Shown in pieces: positions 51,395 to 59,645 of a stretch of 64,000 nucleotides of DNA. Under the pieces are notes generated by a model, which saw only the letters and a list, made by a program, of their open reading frames with translations, was not told where the DNA came from and made no database searches. The position numbers and the translations under genes were made by a program. The DNA lies in the NCBI GenBank assembly GCA_944325515.1, contig CALVAO010000004.1, positions 103,739 to 167,738 of the forward strand. The letters run 5' to 3'. This DNA comes from Candidatus Gastranaerophilales bacterium. Lineage in GTDB: Bacteria > Cyanobacteriota > Vampirovibrionia > Gastranaerophilales > Gastranaerophilaceae. Position 1 is the stretch's first letter. Every line of letters starts with the position of its first letter.

Positions 51395-51422
51395 TAAAGT
51401 TTTTTATAAAAATAGCCGTAAT
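51395..51422 (+). promoter_or_regulatory. Sigma-28 (FliA)-like promoter of the 51463 gene
   Basis: TAAAGTTT (51395-51402), a 12-base spacer and GCCGTAAT (51415-51422) match the FliA consensus TAAAGTTT-N11-GCCGATAA perfectly at -35 and at six of eight -10 positions, with one extra spacer base. The upstream part TTTGTAACAA...TTCTAAA is also shared with the region before the 59479 gene. Confidence 0.65.
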
Positions 51423-51462
51423 ACATAATAACAAGGGAAAATCAAAAGGAAAGCAGAAATTT

Positions 51463-52959
51463 ATGGGAATGGCAGCATCACAAGTTAGACTTTTGCAGCT
51501 GACGGCTCGAAAAAATGATATCGGGTATCAGCTGCAAAACCTGTCACTCCAAAAATCATCTCTTTCCAGAGATATGCAGAGGGTTACAAAAGAGTATCAG
51601 AATGCATTGAATACTAAAACTTTGAAGTGGTCTAATAATTCCGGCGTAACTTATGTTGACTTAAGTTATGCAAATTTAATGCGTCCCGGCAGCGTAAATA
51701 ACAATGTACCTTACCTTATCACAAATGGCAGCGGTAATGTTGTTGTTGACAGCCAGTATCAAAAATATGCTGAAATGATTTCTCCAGATGGTTCTGCCGG
51801 AGGAGATTATGAATCAGTAAGAACAAAAATATTATCCAGTTTATGTGGAATATCAGCTGATGAAATAGCAGCTTCTGAAGCTGCGCAGGCTGATGTTGTC
51901 GCAGCTGAAAATAGAGTTAACACATTAATGAATGAAGTAGATGAAGCTCGAGAAAAAGCCAAATCTAAAGGCAATCTAACAGAATTTTTGGAATGTTTTG
52001 GCAACAGCTGGCAAGGTGTTTCTAAAGCTAAGACAACAACAAGTGCTTCTACTGTAAAACAAGATTATGAAGATTCCAACCAAGAACGCTGCTGGATTCT
52101 TGATACAACAGCAGAAGCTTCTCAATCTAAACTTGAGTCTATGATTAACCAAATTTGTACAAGTGTTTGTAATAATTTAGACACAAAAGATGCAGAAGCC
52201 TTCCAAAAAGCATGCAATAATACAATAGAAGAGTATAAAACCTATATAGCAACTGCTGGAGAACAAAACGGAGATACAAAACATGTTGCCAAGGACAATG
52301 CTGGTCCTGCTTCCGGTAAATATGTTGTTAATATTTATATGCTCATTAATGCAATTTTAAGTAATTACAGCAATAACGGCGGAACTGTAGAACAGAATCA
52401 ATATGGTACAGATGTATATACTTATTTTGATAAAGAATCTGATGAATATAAAACATATAAGGAAAAAGAAGCCGAACTTGAAACTGCAAAAGAAGAACTT
52501 ACAAAATATGTTGACGTCGCAAATCAATGTTTTACTTCTGCAGATGAAAGCACTATTGAGTTTTATGACAAATTATTCTCAGCTATTGCTGACAATGGCT
52601 GGGAAGCAAATTCTCAAATTTCCGATAATGATTACCTTAACCAGATGCTTCAAAACAACCAGTACTATATAACAACAATGGAAGAAGCTACAGACGATGA
52701 GGGTAAAACTTGTTACGAATACAGTGACAGTATTGCTTCTAACTTTGGTAACATATTCATTGTAAATGATACTGATGCACAAAATGAAGCGCAGATTGAA
52801 TATGAATACGAAAAAAGTATTATTAATGAAAAAGAAACCAGAATTGATACCAGAATGCAAAATCTGGAAACAGAACAGTCTGCTATTAACGAAATGATTA
52901 AAGGCATTGAGTCTGTTAGAGATGATAATACTGACAGAACCTTCAGTATATTCTCTTAA
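51463..52959 (+). CDS. GMAASQ-type coiled-coil protein, probably exported or structural
   Basis: This 498-residue acidic protein has no family name I can give. It begins MGMAASQVRLLQLTARKND and continues as an amphipathic helix (GYQLQNLSLQKSSLSRDMQRVTKEYQNAL), as in proteins with flagellin-like N-terminal helices. The middle is Asn/Thr/Ser-rich, with two helical stretches (about 155-185 and 300-340), and the C terminus has a helix ending RDDNTDRTFSIFS. There is no Sec signal peptide. It is transcribed from a FliA-like promoter, so export by the flagellar apparatus or a filament/secretion role is possible. It is single, not in an operon with ffh. Confidence 0.78.
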   Translation: MGMAASQVRLLQLTARKNDIGYQLQNLSLQKSSLSRDMQRVTKEYQNALNTKTLKWSNNSGVTYVDLSYANLMRPGSVNNNVPYLITNGSGNVVVDSQYQKYAEMISPDGSAGGDYESVRTKILSSLCGISADEIAASEAAQADVVAAENRVNTLMNEVDEAREKAKSKGNLTEFLECFGNSWQGVSKAKTTTSASTVKQDYEDSNQERCWILDTTAEASQSKLESMINQICTSVCNNLDTKDAEAFQKACNNTIEEYKTYIATAGEQNGDTKHVAKDNAGPASGKYVVNIYMLINAILSNYSNNGGTVEQNQYGTDVYTYFDKESDEYKTYKEKEAELETAKEELTKYVDVANQCFTSADESTIEFYDKLFSAIADNGWEANSQISDNDYLNQMLQNNQYYITTMEEATDDEGKTCYEYSDSIASNFGNIFIVNDTDAQNEAQIEYEYEKSIINEKETRIDTRMQNLETEQSAINEMIKGIESVRDDNTDRTFSIFS

Positions 52960-53008
52960 TAACATGTTTATGATATTCTTTTTATACGAGTATTAGAGGA
53001 TATCACAA

Positions 53009-54382
53009 ATGTTTGATTCATTGTCGGATAAATTACAGGATATTATTGCAAAAACTGCAGGACAAAAAGAACTTACGCAGGACAACATGCAGGATGCTCT
53101 GCGTGAAATTAGACGCGCTCTTTTAGAGGCTGATGTCAATCTAAGAGTCGTTAAAGCTTTTATTTCTAATATAAAAGACAGAGCCGAGGGGGAAAATGTT
53201 CTCTCCGGCGTTAACCCTTCACAACAGTTAGTTAAAATTGTACATGATGAATTAATAGAGCTGCTGGGCAAAGAAGTTAAACCGCTTGATTTTTCCGGTC
53301 ACCCCAATTTAATTATGATGTTAGGGCTCCAAGGAAGCGGTAAAACTACATCTTCTGCAAAACTTGCTGTAAAACTGAAAAAAGAAGGCAGGAACCCTCT
53401 GCTTGTAGCCTGTGATATATACAGACCGGCAGCAATAACACAGCTAAAAACTCTGGGAGAACAAATCGGAATTGAAGTGTATTCAGAAGATTCGCAAGAT
53501 ATTCAATCTATCATTCAAAATGCTATCAATTACGCTAAAGAAAAATGTTTTAATACACTTATTCTTGATACAGCAGGACGTCTTCAAATAGACACCGACA
53601 TGATGGCTGAACTGCTTTTGATAGACAGGATTTTCCACCCTGCAGAAAAGCTGCTGGTAATTGATTCTATGACAGGGCAGGAGGCTGTTAATGTTGCAGA
53701 GAACTTCGATGCTCAATTAAATATTACAGGGCTTGTACTCACAAAACTTGACGGAGACTCAAGAGGCGGTGCGGCATTAAGTGTCGTATACTGCACACAT
53801 AAACCGATTAAACTAACCGGTACTGGAGAGAAACTCAATGCACTGGAAGATTTTTATCCGGAAAGAATGGCAACAAGAATTCTGGGGATGGGAGATATTG
53901 TATCTCTTGTAGAACGTGCTCAAGAAGTCTTTGATGAAAAAACTGCAAAAGAAATGGAAAAGAAAATGGCAAAAGCAGAATTTTCATTCAATGATTTTCT
54001 TAAAATGCAGTCCCAGATGAAAATGTTCGGTTCCATGGATCAGCTTCTGGGAATGATTCCAGGGTTGAAAATTTCAAAAGATGACCGCCAGAAGATCTCA
54101 CACGAAGGAGAAAAACAGTTCAAACGTATTGAAGTTTTCATCCAGAGTATGACACCGGAAGAGCGAGAGCATCCGGAATTAATGAATTCTTCCCGCAAAA
54201 AGAGAATTGCGCAGGGTTCCGGAATTCCTATCCATGATGTAAATATCTTTATTAACCAGTTTGAACAAATGCGCAAAATGATGAAAGGTTTTTCGGATGT
54301 CAAAAAAAGTTTTGGAGGAAATGAAACAAAAGCAAAACTTTCAATGCACCAGATGATGAAAAATATGAGAAGATTCAGATGA
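53009..54382 (+). CDS. ffh: Signal recognition particle protein Ffh
   Basis: This 457-residue GTPase delivers nascent membrane proteins to FtsY. It has an N domain (1-85), a G domain with P-loop GLQGSGKTT (about 108), DTAGR (G3), TKLDGDSRGG (G4) and the closing GTGEKLN, and an M domain (300-457) that is Met-rich (MKMFGSMDQLLGMIPGL, MSMHQMMKNM-type tail). Length is standard. It is followed by pth with a four-base overlap and then a TPR gene, so the three form an operon. Confidence 0.96.
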   Translation: MFDSLSDKLQDIIAKTAGQKELTQDNMQDALREIRRALLEADVNLRVVKAFISNIKDRAEGENVLSGVNPSQQLVKIVHDELIELLGKEVKPLDFSGHPNLIMMLGLQGSGKTTSSAKLAVKLKKEGRNPLLVACDIYRPAAITQLKTLGEQIGIEVYSEDSQDIQSIIQNAINYAKEKCFNTLILDTAGRLQIDTDMMAELLLIDRIFHPAEKLLVIDSMTGQEAVNVAENFDAQLNITGLVLTKLDGDSRGGAALSVVYCTHKPIKLTGTGEKLNALEDFYPERMATRILGMGDIVSLVERAQEVFDEKTAKEMEKKMAKAEFSFNDFLKMQSQMKMFGSMDQLLGMIPGLKISKDDRQKISHEGEKQFKRIEVFIQSMTPEEREHPELMNSSRKKRIAQGSGIPIHDVNIFINQFEQMRKMMKGFSDVKKSFGGNETKAKLSMHQMMKNMRRFR

Positions 54383-54936
54383 AATTAATTGTAGGTTTAG
54401 GAAACATAGGCGATAAGTATATTTTTACACGGCATAATGCAGGTTTTATGCTTATAGATAGTTATGCTCTTAATGAAAACTTAAATTTTCGCGAGAATTC
54501 CAGACTAAAATGTCTTATGACCAACTTAAGAACCGGAACAGAGGACTACCTTCTGATAAAACCTACTACCTTTATGAATCTATCGGGAGAGGCAGTACGT
54601 GCGGTTATGGATTATTATAAAATTCCGGTTGAAGACATTTTAATTGTATTTGACGATTTATCTCTTGAACTCGGTAAAATACGTTTCAGAGCTAACGGTT
54701 CAGATGGAGGACATAATGGTATAAAATCCGTTATACAACATTTAGGTACAAATAATATTGCACGTCTAAAAATAGGAATCGGACCTCAGCCAAATATTCC
54801 ATCCGAAGTTTTTGTTTTACAAAATTTCTCAAAAGAAGAACTTGAAGTATTAAAAACAAGTATTATTAAGGCAAAAGAAGGTATTACCTGTTATTTTAAG
54901 GAAGGGATAGCCGCCGCACAAAATAAATTTAACTAG
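54379..54936 (+). CDS. pth: Peptidyl-tRNA hydrolase
   Basis: This 185-residue enzyme frees tRNA from stalled peptidyl-tRNA. GLGNIGDKYIFTRHNAGFML shows the catalytic His (His20) and Asn; KPTTFMNLSGEAV carries the Met and Asn; ILIVFDDLSLELGKIRFRANGSDGGHNGIKSV carries the catalytic Asp and the glycine loop. It starts in an ATGA-type overlap with ffh. The common rplY neighbour is absent. Confidence 0.96.
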   Translation: MKLIVGLGNIGDKYIFTRHNAGFMLIDSYALNENLNFRENSRLKCLMTNLRTGTEDYLLIKPTTFMNLSGEAVRAVMDYYKIPVEDILIVFDDLSLELGKIRFRANGSDGGHNGIKSVIQHLGTNNIARLKIGIGPQPNIPSEVFVLQNFSKEELEVLKTSIIKAKEGITCYFKEGIAAAQNKFN

Positions 54937-54947
54937 GAGATAATTAT

Positions 54948-56231
54948 ATGAATTTAGCAGAACAACTAGAACAAAATGAAAAATATGACGAAGCATATGC
55001 GGAATATAAAAAACAACTGGCTGCAAAACCGTCTGATGTTGAAATTCTAACAAAACTCGGACATCTTGCACTAATTTTAGATAAGAAAGAAGATGCAAAA
55101 CTCTATTATGCGAAAATATTAGAGGTTGATCCTCCAAATATCCTCGCTCACGAACAGTTAATAGATATTTTTGTTCATGAAGACAAATTTAAATATTATT
55201 TACTGCGTGGTAATATGCACGCACTTCAGCAGCAAATGAGCCATGCAAGAAATGATTACAAAAAAGCAATAGACCATGCCAAAACCCCGCAAGAAGCTCT
55301 TCCTGCAAGATATTTATATGCTGGACTGTGTGAAGGGCAGGGTAAATATACAGAAGCTATAGATGAGTATTTAAAGATTTCTGATTATGACGAGAAAAAC
55401 CCGACAGTTTTTTTGAAACTAGCAGAACTATACGAAAAAACAGAAGGGCTGAGTTCAGCTATTGCCACTTTAGAAAGAGGGCTTAAAGATAACGGTTTTA
55501 AAGAATTTGAAGAAATTCTTGCAGGATACTATATACGAAACTCTCAGCCGGAAAAAGCTTATGAGCTGGCGAAAAATGAACTTACAAAAGCCCGTGCCTT
55601 ATTTGATATGGGGAAAAACGATGAAGGATATGAGATTTTAATGAAAGTAAAATCTTCAAATTCTAATAACAAAATTTTTCATTCTCTCCTGGCGCAATAC
55701 TATTTCCAAAAAGGAATGTACGAAGAAGCATTTAAGGAGATTGATGAATTTGCAAAACTAGATCCTAATTCACCTTTAATATATCAAATGAAAGCATTGA
55801 TTTACGAACAGCAGGGGAACTCATTTGAAGAACACATTAACTGGGGGAAATACAATATTCTAAAAGGTGAAAAAGATGTTGCGCTTAATGAATATATAAC
55901 AGCATACAGGTTTAATGACAGTAACGTAGATTTAATTGAAACAATTGCAGCGTTATTGGAAGCAGAAGGCGACAAAACAAAAGCCTGTGAATTTTATGAA
56001 AGACTTGCTGATGTTGACCCTAAGAATAAACTTGCATTAGAAAAACTTGCAGATTTCAGAGAATCAATAGGCGATAATTATGGTGCGCTGGAATATTTAG
56101 ATAGATTGAAAGAAATCGATCCGAGAAGTCAATTTGTTAAAGACAATTACGAAAAAATAAAAGATAGAGCAGAGAATGGCAGTTTTGGTTCATTTTTCAA
56201 AAAAATATTCGGTAAACGTATGGGCGTATAA
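54948..56231 (+). CDS. Tetratricopeptide-repeat protein
   Basis: This 427-residue cytosolic protein is made of about 10 TPR units, from MNLAEQLEQNEKYDEAYAEYKKQL at the N terminus to YLDRLKEIDPRSQFVKDNYEKI near the end, with a basic tail (FFKKIFGKRM). No signal peptide. It is the third gene of the ffh-pth operon, 11 bases after pth with AGGAG before the ATG. The binding partner is unknown; position suggests a link to protein export or ribosome rescue, but nothing in the sequence shows this. A strong terminator follows. Confidence 0.88.
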   Translation: MNLAEQLEQNEKYDEAYAEYKKQLAAKPSDVEILTKLGHLALILDKKEDAKLYYAKILEVDPPNILAHEQLIDIFVHEDKFKYYLLRGNMHALQQQMSHARNDYKKAIDHAKTPQEALPARYLYAGLCEGQGKYTEAIDEYLKISDYDEKNPTVFLKLAELYEKTEGLSSAIATLERGLKDNGFKEFEEILAGYYIRNSQPEKAYELAKNELTKARALFDMGKNDEGYEILMKVKSSNSNNKIFHSLLAQYYFQKGMYEEAFKEIDEFAKLDPNSPLIYQMKALIYEQQGNSFEEHINWGKYNILKGEKDVALNEYITAYRFNDSNVDLIETIAALLEAEGDKTKACEFYERLADVDPKNKLALEKLADFRESIGDNYGALEYLDRLKEIDPRSQFVKDNYEKIKDRAENGSFGSFFKKIFGKRMGV

Positions 56232-56257
56232 TATTGTCCTAGAAGGATTATAATACT

Positions 56258-56297
56258 AAAATGTATGAGAAGAACAAATCTTCTCATACATTTTTTA
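56258..56297. terminator. Terminator between the TPR gene and the 56303 gene
   Basis: Arms of 16 bp (56258-56273 and 56279-56294) with a 5-base loop, followed by T on the right and A on the left. It can end both convergent units. Confidence 0.9.
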
Positions 56298-56302
56298 TAA
56301 AT

Positions 56303-58228
56303 CTATCTGACGTTTTCTTTTTCGTCCGGCTTTTTCTTCTTATCATCGTCTGTTTCCACGCCGGAATCTTTAGGAGTGCTGTCTACATTATTTGGAGTTT
56401 TGCCCTCCGGATTGTTTTCCGGTTTTTCGACATCATCGCCTGCAGGTTTACCGGTACTTTCCGGTTTATTCTGATTATCAACTTTATCATTAGGTTGTGT
56501 AGAGTTTGGCTGAGCCTCTTCTGTATTCGGAATCTGTGTTTGCGGAGATGCGTTTGCTGCAGACGCCGGAGTTTGTTGCGCAGTGTTAGGTTGTACAGCA
56601 GCACCAAAACCTGTATTAGGCTGTTGAGCAGTGTTAGCATTACCTGCTAACGGAGTTTGACCAATTCTGGCGGTTCCTTGTCCGGTTTGTGCAGTTGTTT
56701 GAGCAGGGATACCAAATCCTGTAGTTCCGCCTTGAGCCGGCGCATTGTTAGGAGTACCTGCTAACGGGGTCTGTCCAATACCGGTTCCTTGACCTGTTTG
56801 TGTTCCTGTCTGAGCAGGGATTCCGAAACCGGTAGAAGTGCCAGTTGTTGTACTTGTTTGTGTTGGAATACCAAAGCCGGAGGATTCTCCTTGAGCAGGT
56901 GCAGAAGCAGTTGCAGCGCCCTCATCTCCTGTAGGAACTTCTTCACCTTCTTCCGGAAGTTCCATATCCTCAAGGGTTTCTTCAGTTGTTTCCGGTATTT
57001 CCATTTCTAAATCTTCAATATTTGACATCTGACCGCTATAAATATCTACTGATTCATTATATATATCACTGGTAGCAGAATTCATGTCTTGTGTAGCTTG
57101 ACGCATGTCGATTTCTGTACCGACATCACCTGCCATTTTTGCTTGTTTAGAAGCTTCTAATCCGCTTAGAACTCCTGTTGCAGCGGCAACGCCAGCAAAA
57201 ATCCAATCTCCTGCTTTAGTAAAGATAGTACCAGGAAGGGCAATTAATTTTGTCATTAATACCCCAGATGCTGCAGTATTTATTGACATAGCAACTTCCA
57301 TTGCAGTACAATTATTTTTAGTATCTTCATCGAAACTAGCAGCATAATCAGTTAGCCCTTGCACTTCAGCAACAGTAGAAGCCGCATTATCATATCCTTC
57401 CTGATATGTACCCATTTCATCATATATTTCTTCAACCGCTTCAGTAGTATCTTCAGAAGTTTCTTCAATTGTTACACCCAATTCTTGCATTAACGGCATA
57501 AGTTCTTGTAATAAAGCCTGTTCATCTTCTGTCAAAGTTTCACCGGATTCAACTTTTTCCACCAAAGCATCATATGAAGCTTTGTACATATCATATTCTG
57601 CTTTATTTTCTTCCATATCTTCATTAGCATCTTCATTGTATACATTTGCTTCATCAGAAAGATCTTCCAATTCAGAACTCATCGTTGCCATATCACCTTG
57701 AGCAGCATTAAGCCCATTTTGTGCGTTTACCATTTCATCTTGCATTTGGTCACAAGCTTCTTTCCCTGCTTTATTAGGGTTTAATGCAATGGCTCCTGCT
57801 ATAACAGCAGCGTTTAAGCCTGCGGCTGCCCACATCATCCCCCTTGAGTTTGCGCCTTGTAATTTTGAGTTTAGGCACATTATAGAGCCTAAAGTCAATG
57901 ATGCTGCGGATCCTAATATTGATAGTCCTGATTGAACATCATTTCCAGCATTATCTTCATAACCCTCAGTCTTTTCTTTAGCATTCTCTTTTCCATCATT
58001 GTACGCACTATTAAAATCGTCGTCTTCAATTTCGTAGGCATTTTCATCATCCATGGCATTAGCGTGCCAGTTTTTTAGTTCACTATTCCAGGTCTGTGTA
58101 ATTTCGCCGTAATCCTTTGCGCTTATACCCATTGTGTTATTGCCGTAGTTATAGTTATACCAGCATTTGTACGCATAAGCCTGTGATCCTATCGCCCTGT
58201 CTAAGTTGAATGAATCTTGAATAGCCAT
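56303..58228 (-). CDS. Member A of an inverted paralogue pair, Gln/Thr-rich repeat protein
   Basis: This 641-residue protein belongs to a family I do not know. The first 76 residues or so (AIQDSFNLDRAIGSQAYAYK and on) are nearly identical to those of the 59479 protein. A member-specific part follows (80-160), then a shared coiled coil (QDEMVNAQNGLNAAQGDMA, SELEDLSDEA..., about 160-300). A variable hydrophobic part (315-365) is followed by a nearly identical C-terminal 270 residues of low complexity with GFGIPAQT and IGQTPLAG units and a charged tail (DDDKKKKPDEKENVR-like). No Sec signal peptide. GGAGGGAAT precedes the ATG. Unlike the other copy it has no FliA-like promoter next to the inverted arm; a TATAAT is present leftward at 58357-58352. 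Confidence 0.82.
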   Translation of the reverse strand: MAIQDSFNLDRAIGSQAYAYKCWYNYNYGNNTMGISAKDYGEITQTWNSELKNWHANAMDDENAYEIEDDDFNSAYNDGKENAKEKTEGYEDNAGNDVQSGLSILGSAASLTLGSIMCLNSKLQGANSRGMMWAAAGLNAAVIAGAIALNPNKAGKEACDQMQDEMVNAQNGLNAAQGDMATMSSELEDLSDEANVYNEDANEDMEENKAEYDMYKASYDALVEKVESGETLTEDEQALLQELMPLMQELGVTIEETSEDTTEAVEEIYDEMGTYQEGYDNAASTVAEVQGLTDYAASFDEDTKNNCTAMEVAMSINTAASGVLMTKLIALPGTIFTKAGDWIFAGVAAATGVLSGLEASKQAKMAGDVGTEIDMRQATQDMNSATSDIYNESVDIYSGQMSNIEDLEMEIPETTEETLEDMELPEEGEEVPTGDEGAATASAPAQGESSGFGIPTQTSTTTGTSTGFGIPAQTGTQTGQGTGIGQTPLAGTPNNAPAQGGTTGFGIPAQTTAQTGQGTARIGQTPLAGNANTAQQPNTGFGAAVQPNTAQQTPASAANASPQTQIPNTEEAQPNSTQPNDKVDNQNKPESTGKPAGDDVEKPENNPEGKTPNNVDSTPKDSGVETDDDKKKKPDEKENVR

Positions 58229-58295
58229 ATTCCCTCCGAGATAATTTTATTTGTGTTACATTCAATGTAACTTAATACATATTGTGTTACATTAG
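58062..58295 (-). repeat. Left arm of a perfect 234-bp inverted repeat
   Basis: This sequence is the exact reverse complement of 59412-59645. It holds the first 167 bases of the 56303 gene and 67 bases of leader. The leader includes GTTACATTCAATGTAAC (58255-58271), a palindrome that is also present at the right arm and could bind a regulator. Similarity continues with scattered differences beyond 58062. Confidence 0.93.
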
Positions 58296-58533
58296 ACAAC
58301 GAAATTGCTCTCAAAGCGGTTGTGGAGAGTACAATAAAGCTTGTAGTTTAGATTATAGCGTTCTGAATCTCTACGTACGTAGTACTTGTGTTATATAAGA
58401 CTTAAAATTTTTCTTTAAAACGCTTATAAAGCGTGTAATATAAGCTCATATGTATAAGTAGTGCGGTGGAGTTTGCTCAACAAAATATTTTTAAAATACC
58501 TTTTAGAATTATTTGTATATTATATGCTTTTGT

Positions 58534-58570
58534 CCCCTCGCCCCTTGTGGGAGAGGGCTAGGGCGAGGGG
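58534..58570. repeat. CCCCTCGCCCCTTGTGGGAG repeat, copy 2
   Basis: This is the best-preserved copy: CCCCTCGCCCC at the left and GGGCGAGGGG at the right pair with each other, so it can form a long hairpin. Confidence 0.85.
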
Positions 58571-58613
58571 TTATTACTTTAGTTTTGCATAAATTTAATC
58601 AAAAAATTTTTCT

Positions 58614-58657
58614 AACGTTTCTTTCTCTTTTTTGCGAACAAAAGAGAAAGAAACGTT
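58614..58657. repeat. Perfect palindrome with 18-bp arms
   Basis: Arms 58614-58631 and 58640-58657 (AACGTTTCTTTCTC... and its complement) flank an 8-base loop. It is purine/pyrimidine-biased. It has no T run fitted to a gene end, so it is not an obvious terminator. Confidence 0.8.
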
Positions 58658-58865
58658 AACAAAGAAAGAGAAAATCGCAATTATTTTCTACACCCTATCG
58701 GGTGTGGATTGAATGGATGCTGCAGGCAAAGCCTGCACTCTTCACGGGCTATCGTTATGCTTACGCATAACACGCCCGTGGCGCTTATAATGTTTTTGGA
58801 ATTAGTTTAAAATTTTAAAATCTTTAGTTATTTTAAGTTTTACAGCGATACAATAATATAGCGCC

Positions 58866-58903
58866 CACTCCTTCCCTGGATGGGGAAGGCTGGGATGGGG
58901 TGA
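58866..58903. repeat. CTTCCCTGGATGGGG element, intact copy
   Basis: CACTCCTTCCCTGGATGGGG and the following AAGGCTGGGATGGGGTGA form one unit. The reverse complement occurs at 59071-59090 plus 59211-59230, split by 120 bp. Flanking bases (GCGATACAATAATATAGCGC) are also similar between the copies. Confidence 0.75.
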
Positions 58904-59070
58904 TAAGAACGACAGTGCGCTTACTCTTGTAATAAGTCTAAACACATGCTGAAATAAAATTAATCTTTCTATAACATAAAATAATCCTAAAATATTATAA
59001 TTATATTTGATAATAAATTATTCTTTGTTTATTAAAATATTTTTTTTATAAACAAATTTAAACCGCCGAG

Positions 59071-59230
59071 TCTCACCCCATCCCAGCCTTGTCTTGTATT
59101 TGCTCCACGCTCACAGAGCTTCGCCTTCAGACCTAAACGGTCTTGCCGGCTTCGTCTGTTCGCTATCCGGACTAACTCACTAACGTTCGTGTCGTCCGTC
59201 CGCAAATCCGCTCCCCATCCAGGGAAGGAG
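59071..59230. repeat. CTTCCCTGGATGGGG element interrupted by a 120-bp insert
   Basis: TCACCCCATCCCAGCCTT (to 59090) and TCCCCATCCAGGGAAGGAG (from 59212) are the two halves of the element at 58866, in reverse orientation. The insert (59091-59210) carries CTTGCCGGCTTCGTCTGTTC, related to 61932-61974. This is a nested insertion of one small repeat in another. Confidence 0.7.
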
Positions 59231-59376
59231 CTAGTGCGTTATATCGTTGTATTAGTACAGAACTTTACATCAATTGAAAGAATATTAAAAATAACATTCT
59301 GTTTGGTGCAAAAAATTACCAACAATAGATTTTACAAAATTTTTGTAAATTTTTGTAACAAAATCTTCTAAAACTC

Positions 59377-59403
59377 TAAAGTTTTCTGAAAAAATGCCGT
59401 AAA
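59377..59403 (+). promoter_or_regulatory. Sigma-28 (FliA)-like promoter of the 59479 gene
   Basis: TAAAGTTT (59377-59384) with an 11-base spacer and GCCGTAAA (59396-59403) matches the FliA consensus TAAAGTTT-N11-GCCGATAA at 8/8 and 6/8 positions with exact spacing. It ends nine bases before the right inverted arm, inside the spacer. Confidence 0.72.
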
Positions 59404-59411
59404 TATTAGTA

Positions 59412-59645
59412 CTAATGTAACACAATATGTATTAAGTTACATTGAATGTAACACAAATAAAATTATCTCGGAGGGAATATGGCTATTCAAGATTCATTCA
59501 ACTTAGACAGGGCGATAGGATCACAGGCTTATGCGTACAAATGCTGGTATAACTATAACTACGGCAATAACACAATGGGTATAAGCGCAAAGGATTACGG
59601 CGAAATTACACAGACCTGGAATAGTGAACTAAAAAACTGGCACGC
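59412..59645 (+). repeat. Right arm of a perfect 234-bp inverted repeat
   Basis: This is the exact reverse complement of 58062-58295. It begins CTAATGTAACACAATATG, contains the palindrome GTTACATTGAATGTAAC (59436-59452), the ribosome-binding site and the first 167 bases of the 59479 gene. The first mismatch is at 59646 (C against T). Confidence 0.93.

Larger units (their letters stand above)
58296..59411. other. 1116-bp spacer between inverted arms, candidate invertible segment
   Basis: No convincing gene lies here. The spacer contains a CCCCTCGCCCC repeat (58534-58570), an 18-bp-arm palindrome (58614-58657), several small hairpins (58690-58705, 58721-58737, 58743-58780) and two inverted copies of a third element, one interrupted by a fourth. 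At its right end lies the FliA-like promoter of 59479. Confidence 0.7.

Noticed and set aside
58229..58300. FliA-like promoter for the 56303 gene on the minus strand
   Set aside because: I read the minus strand upstream of the arm and found no TAAAGTTT/GCCG pair, only a TATAAT at 58357-58352 without a clear -35 box.
58600..58790. Series of short palindromes that could be read as a CRISPR array
   Set aside because: The units differ from each other in sequence and length and there are no regular spacers. They are separate hairpins.
59189..59371. 60-codon frame in the spacer between the inverted arms
   Set aside because: It runs through the repeat element and the AT-rich promoter region, has no ribosome-binding site and no sensible protein pattern.
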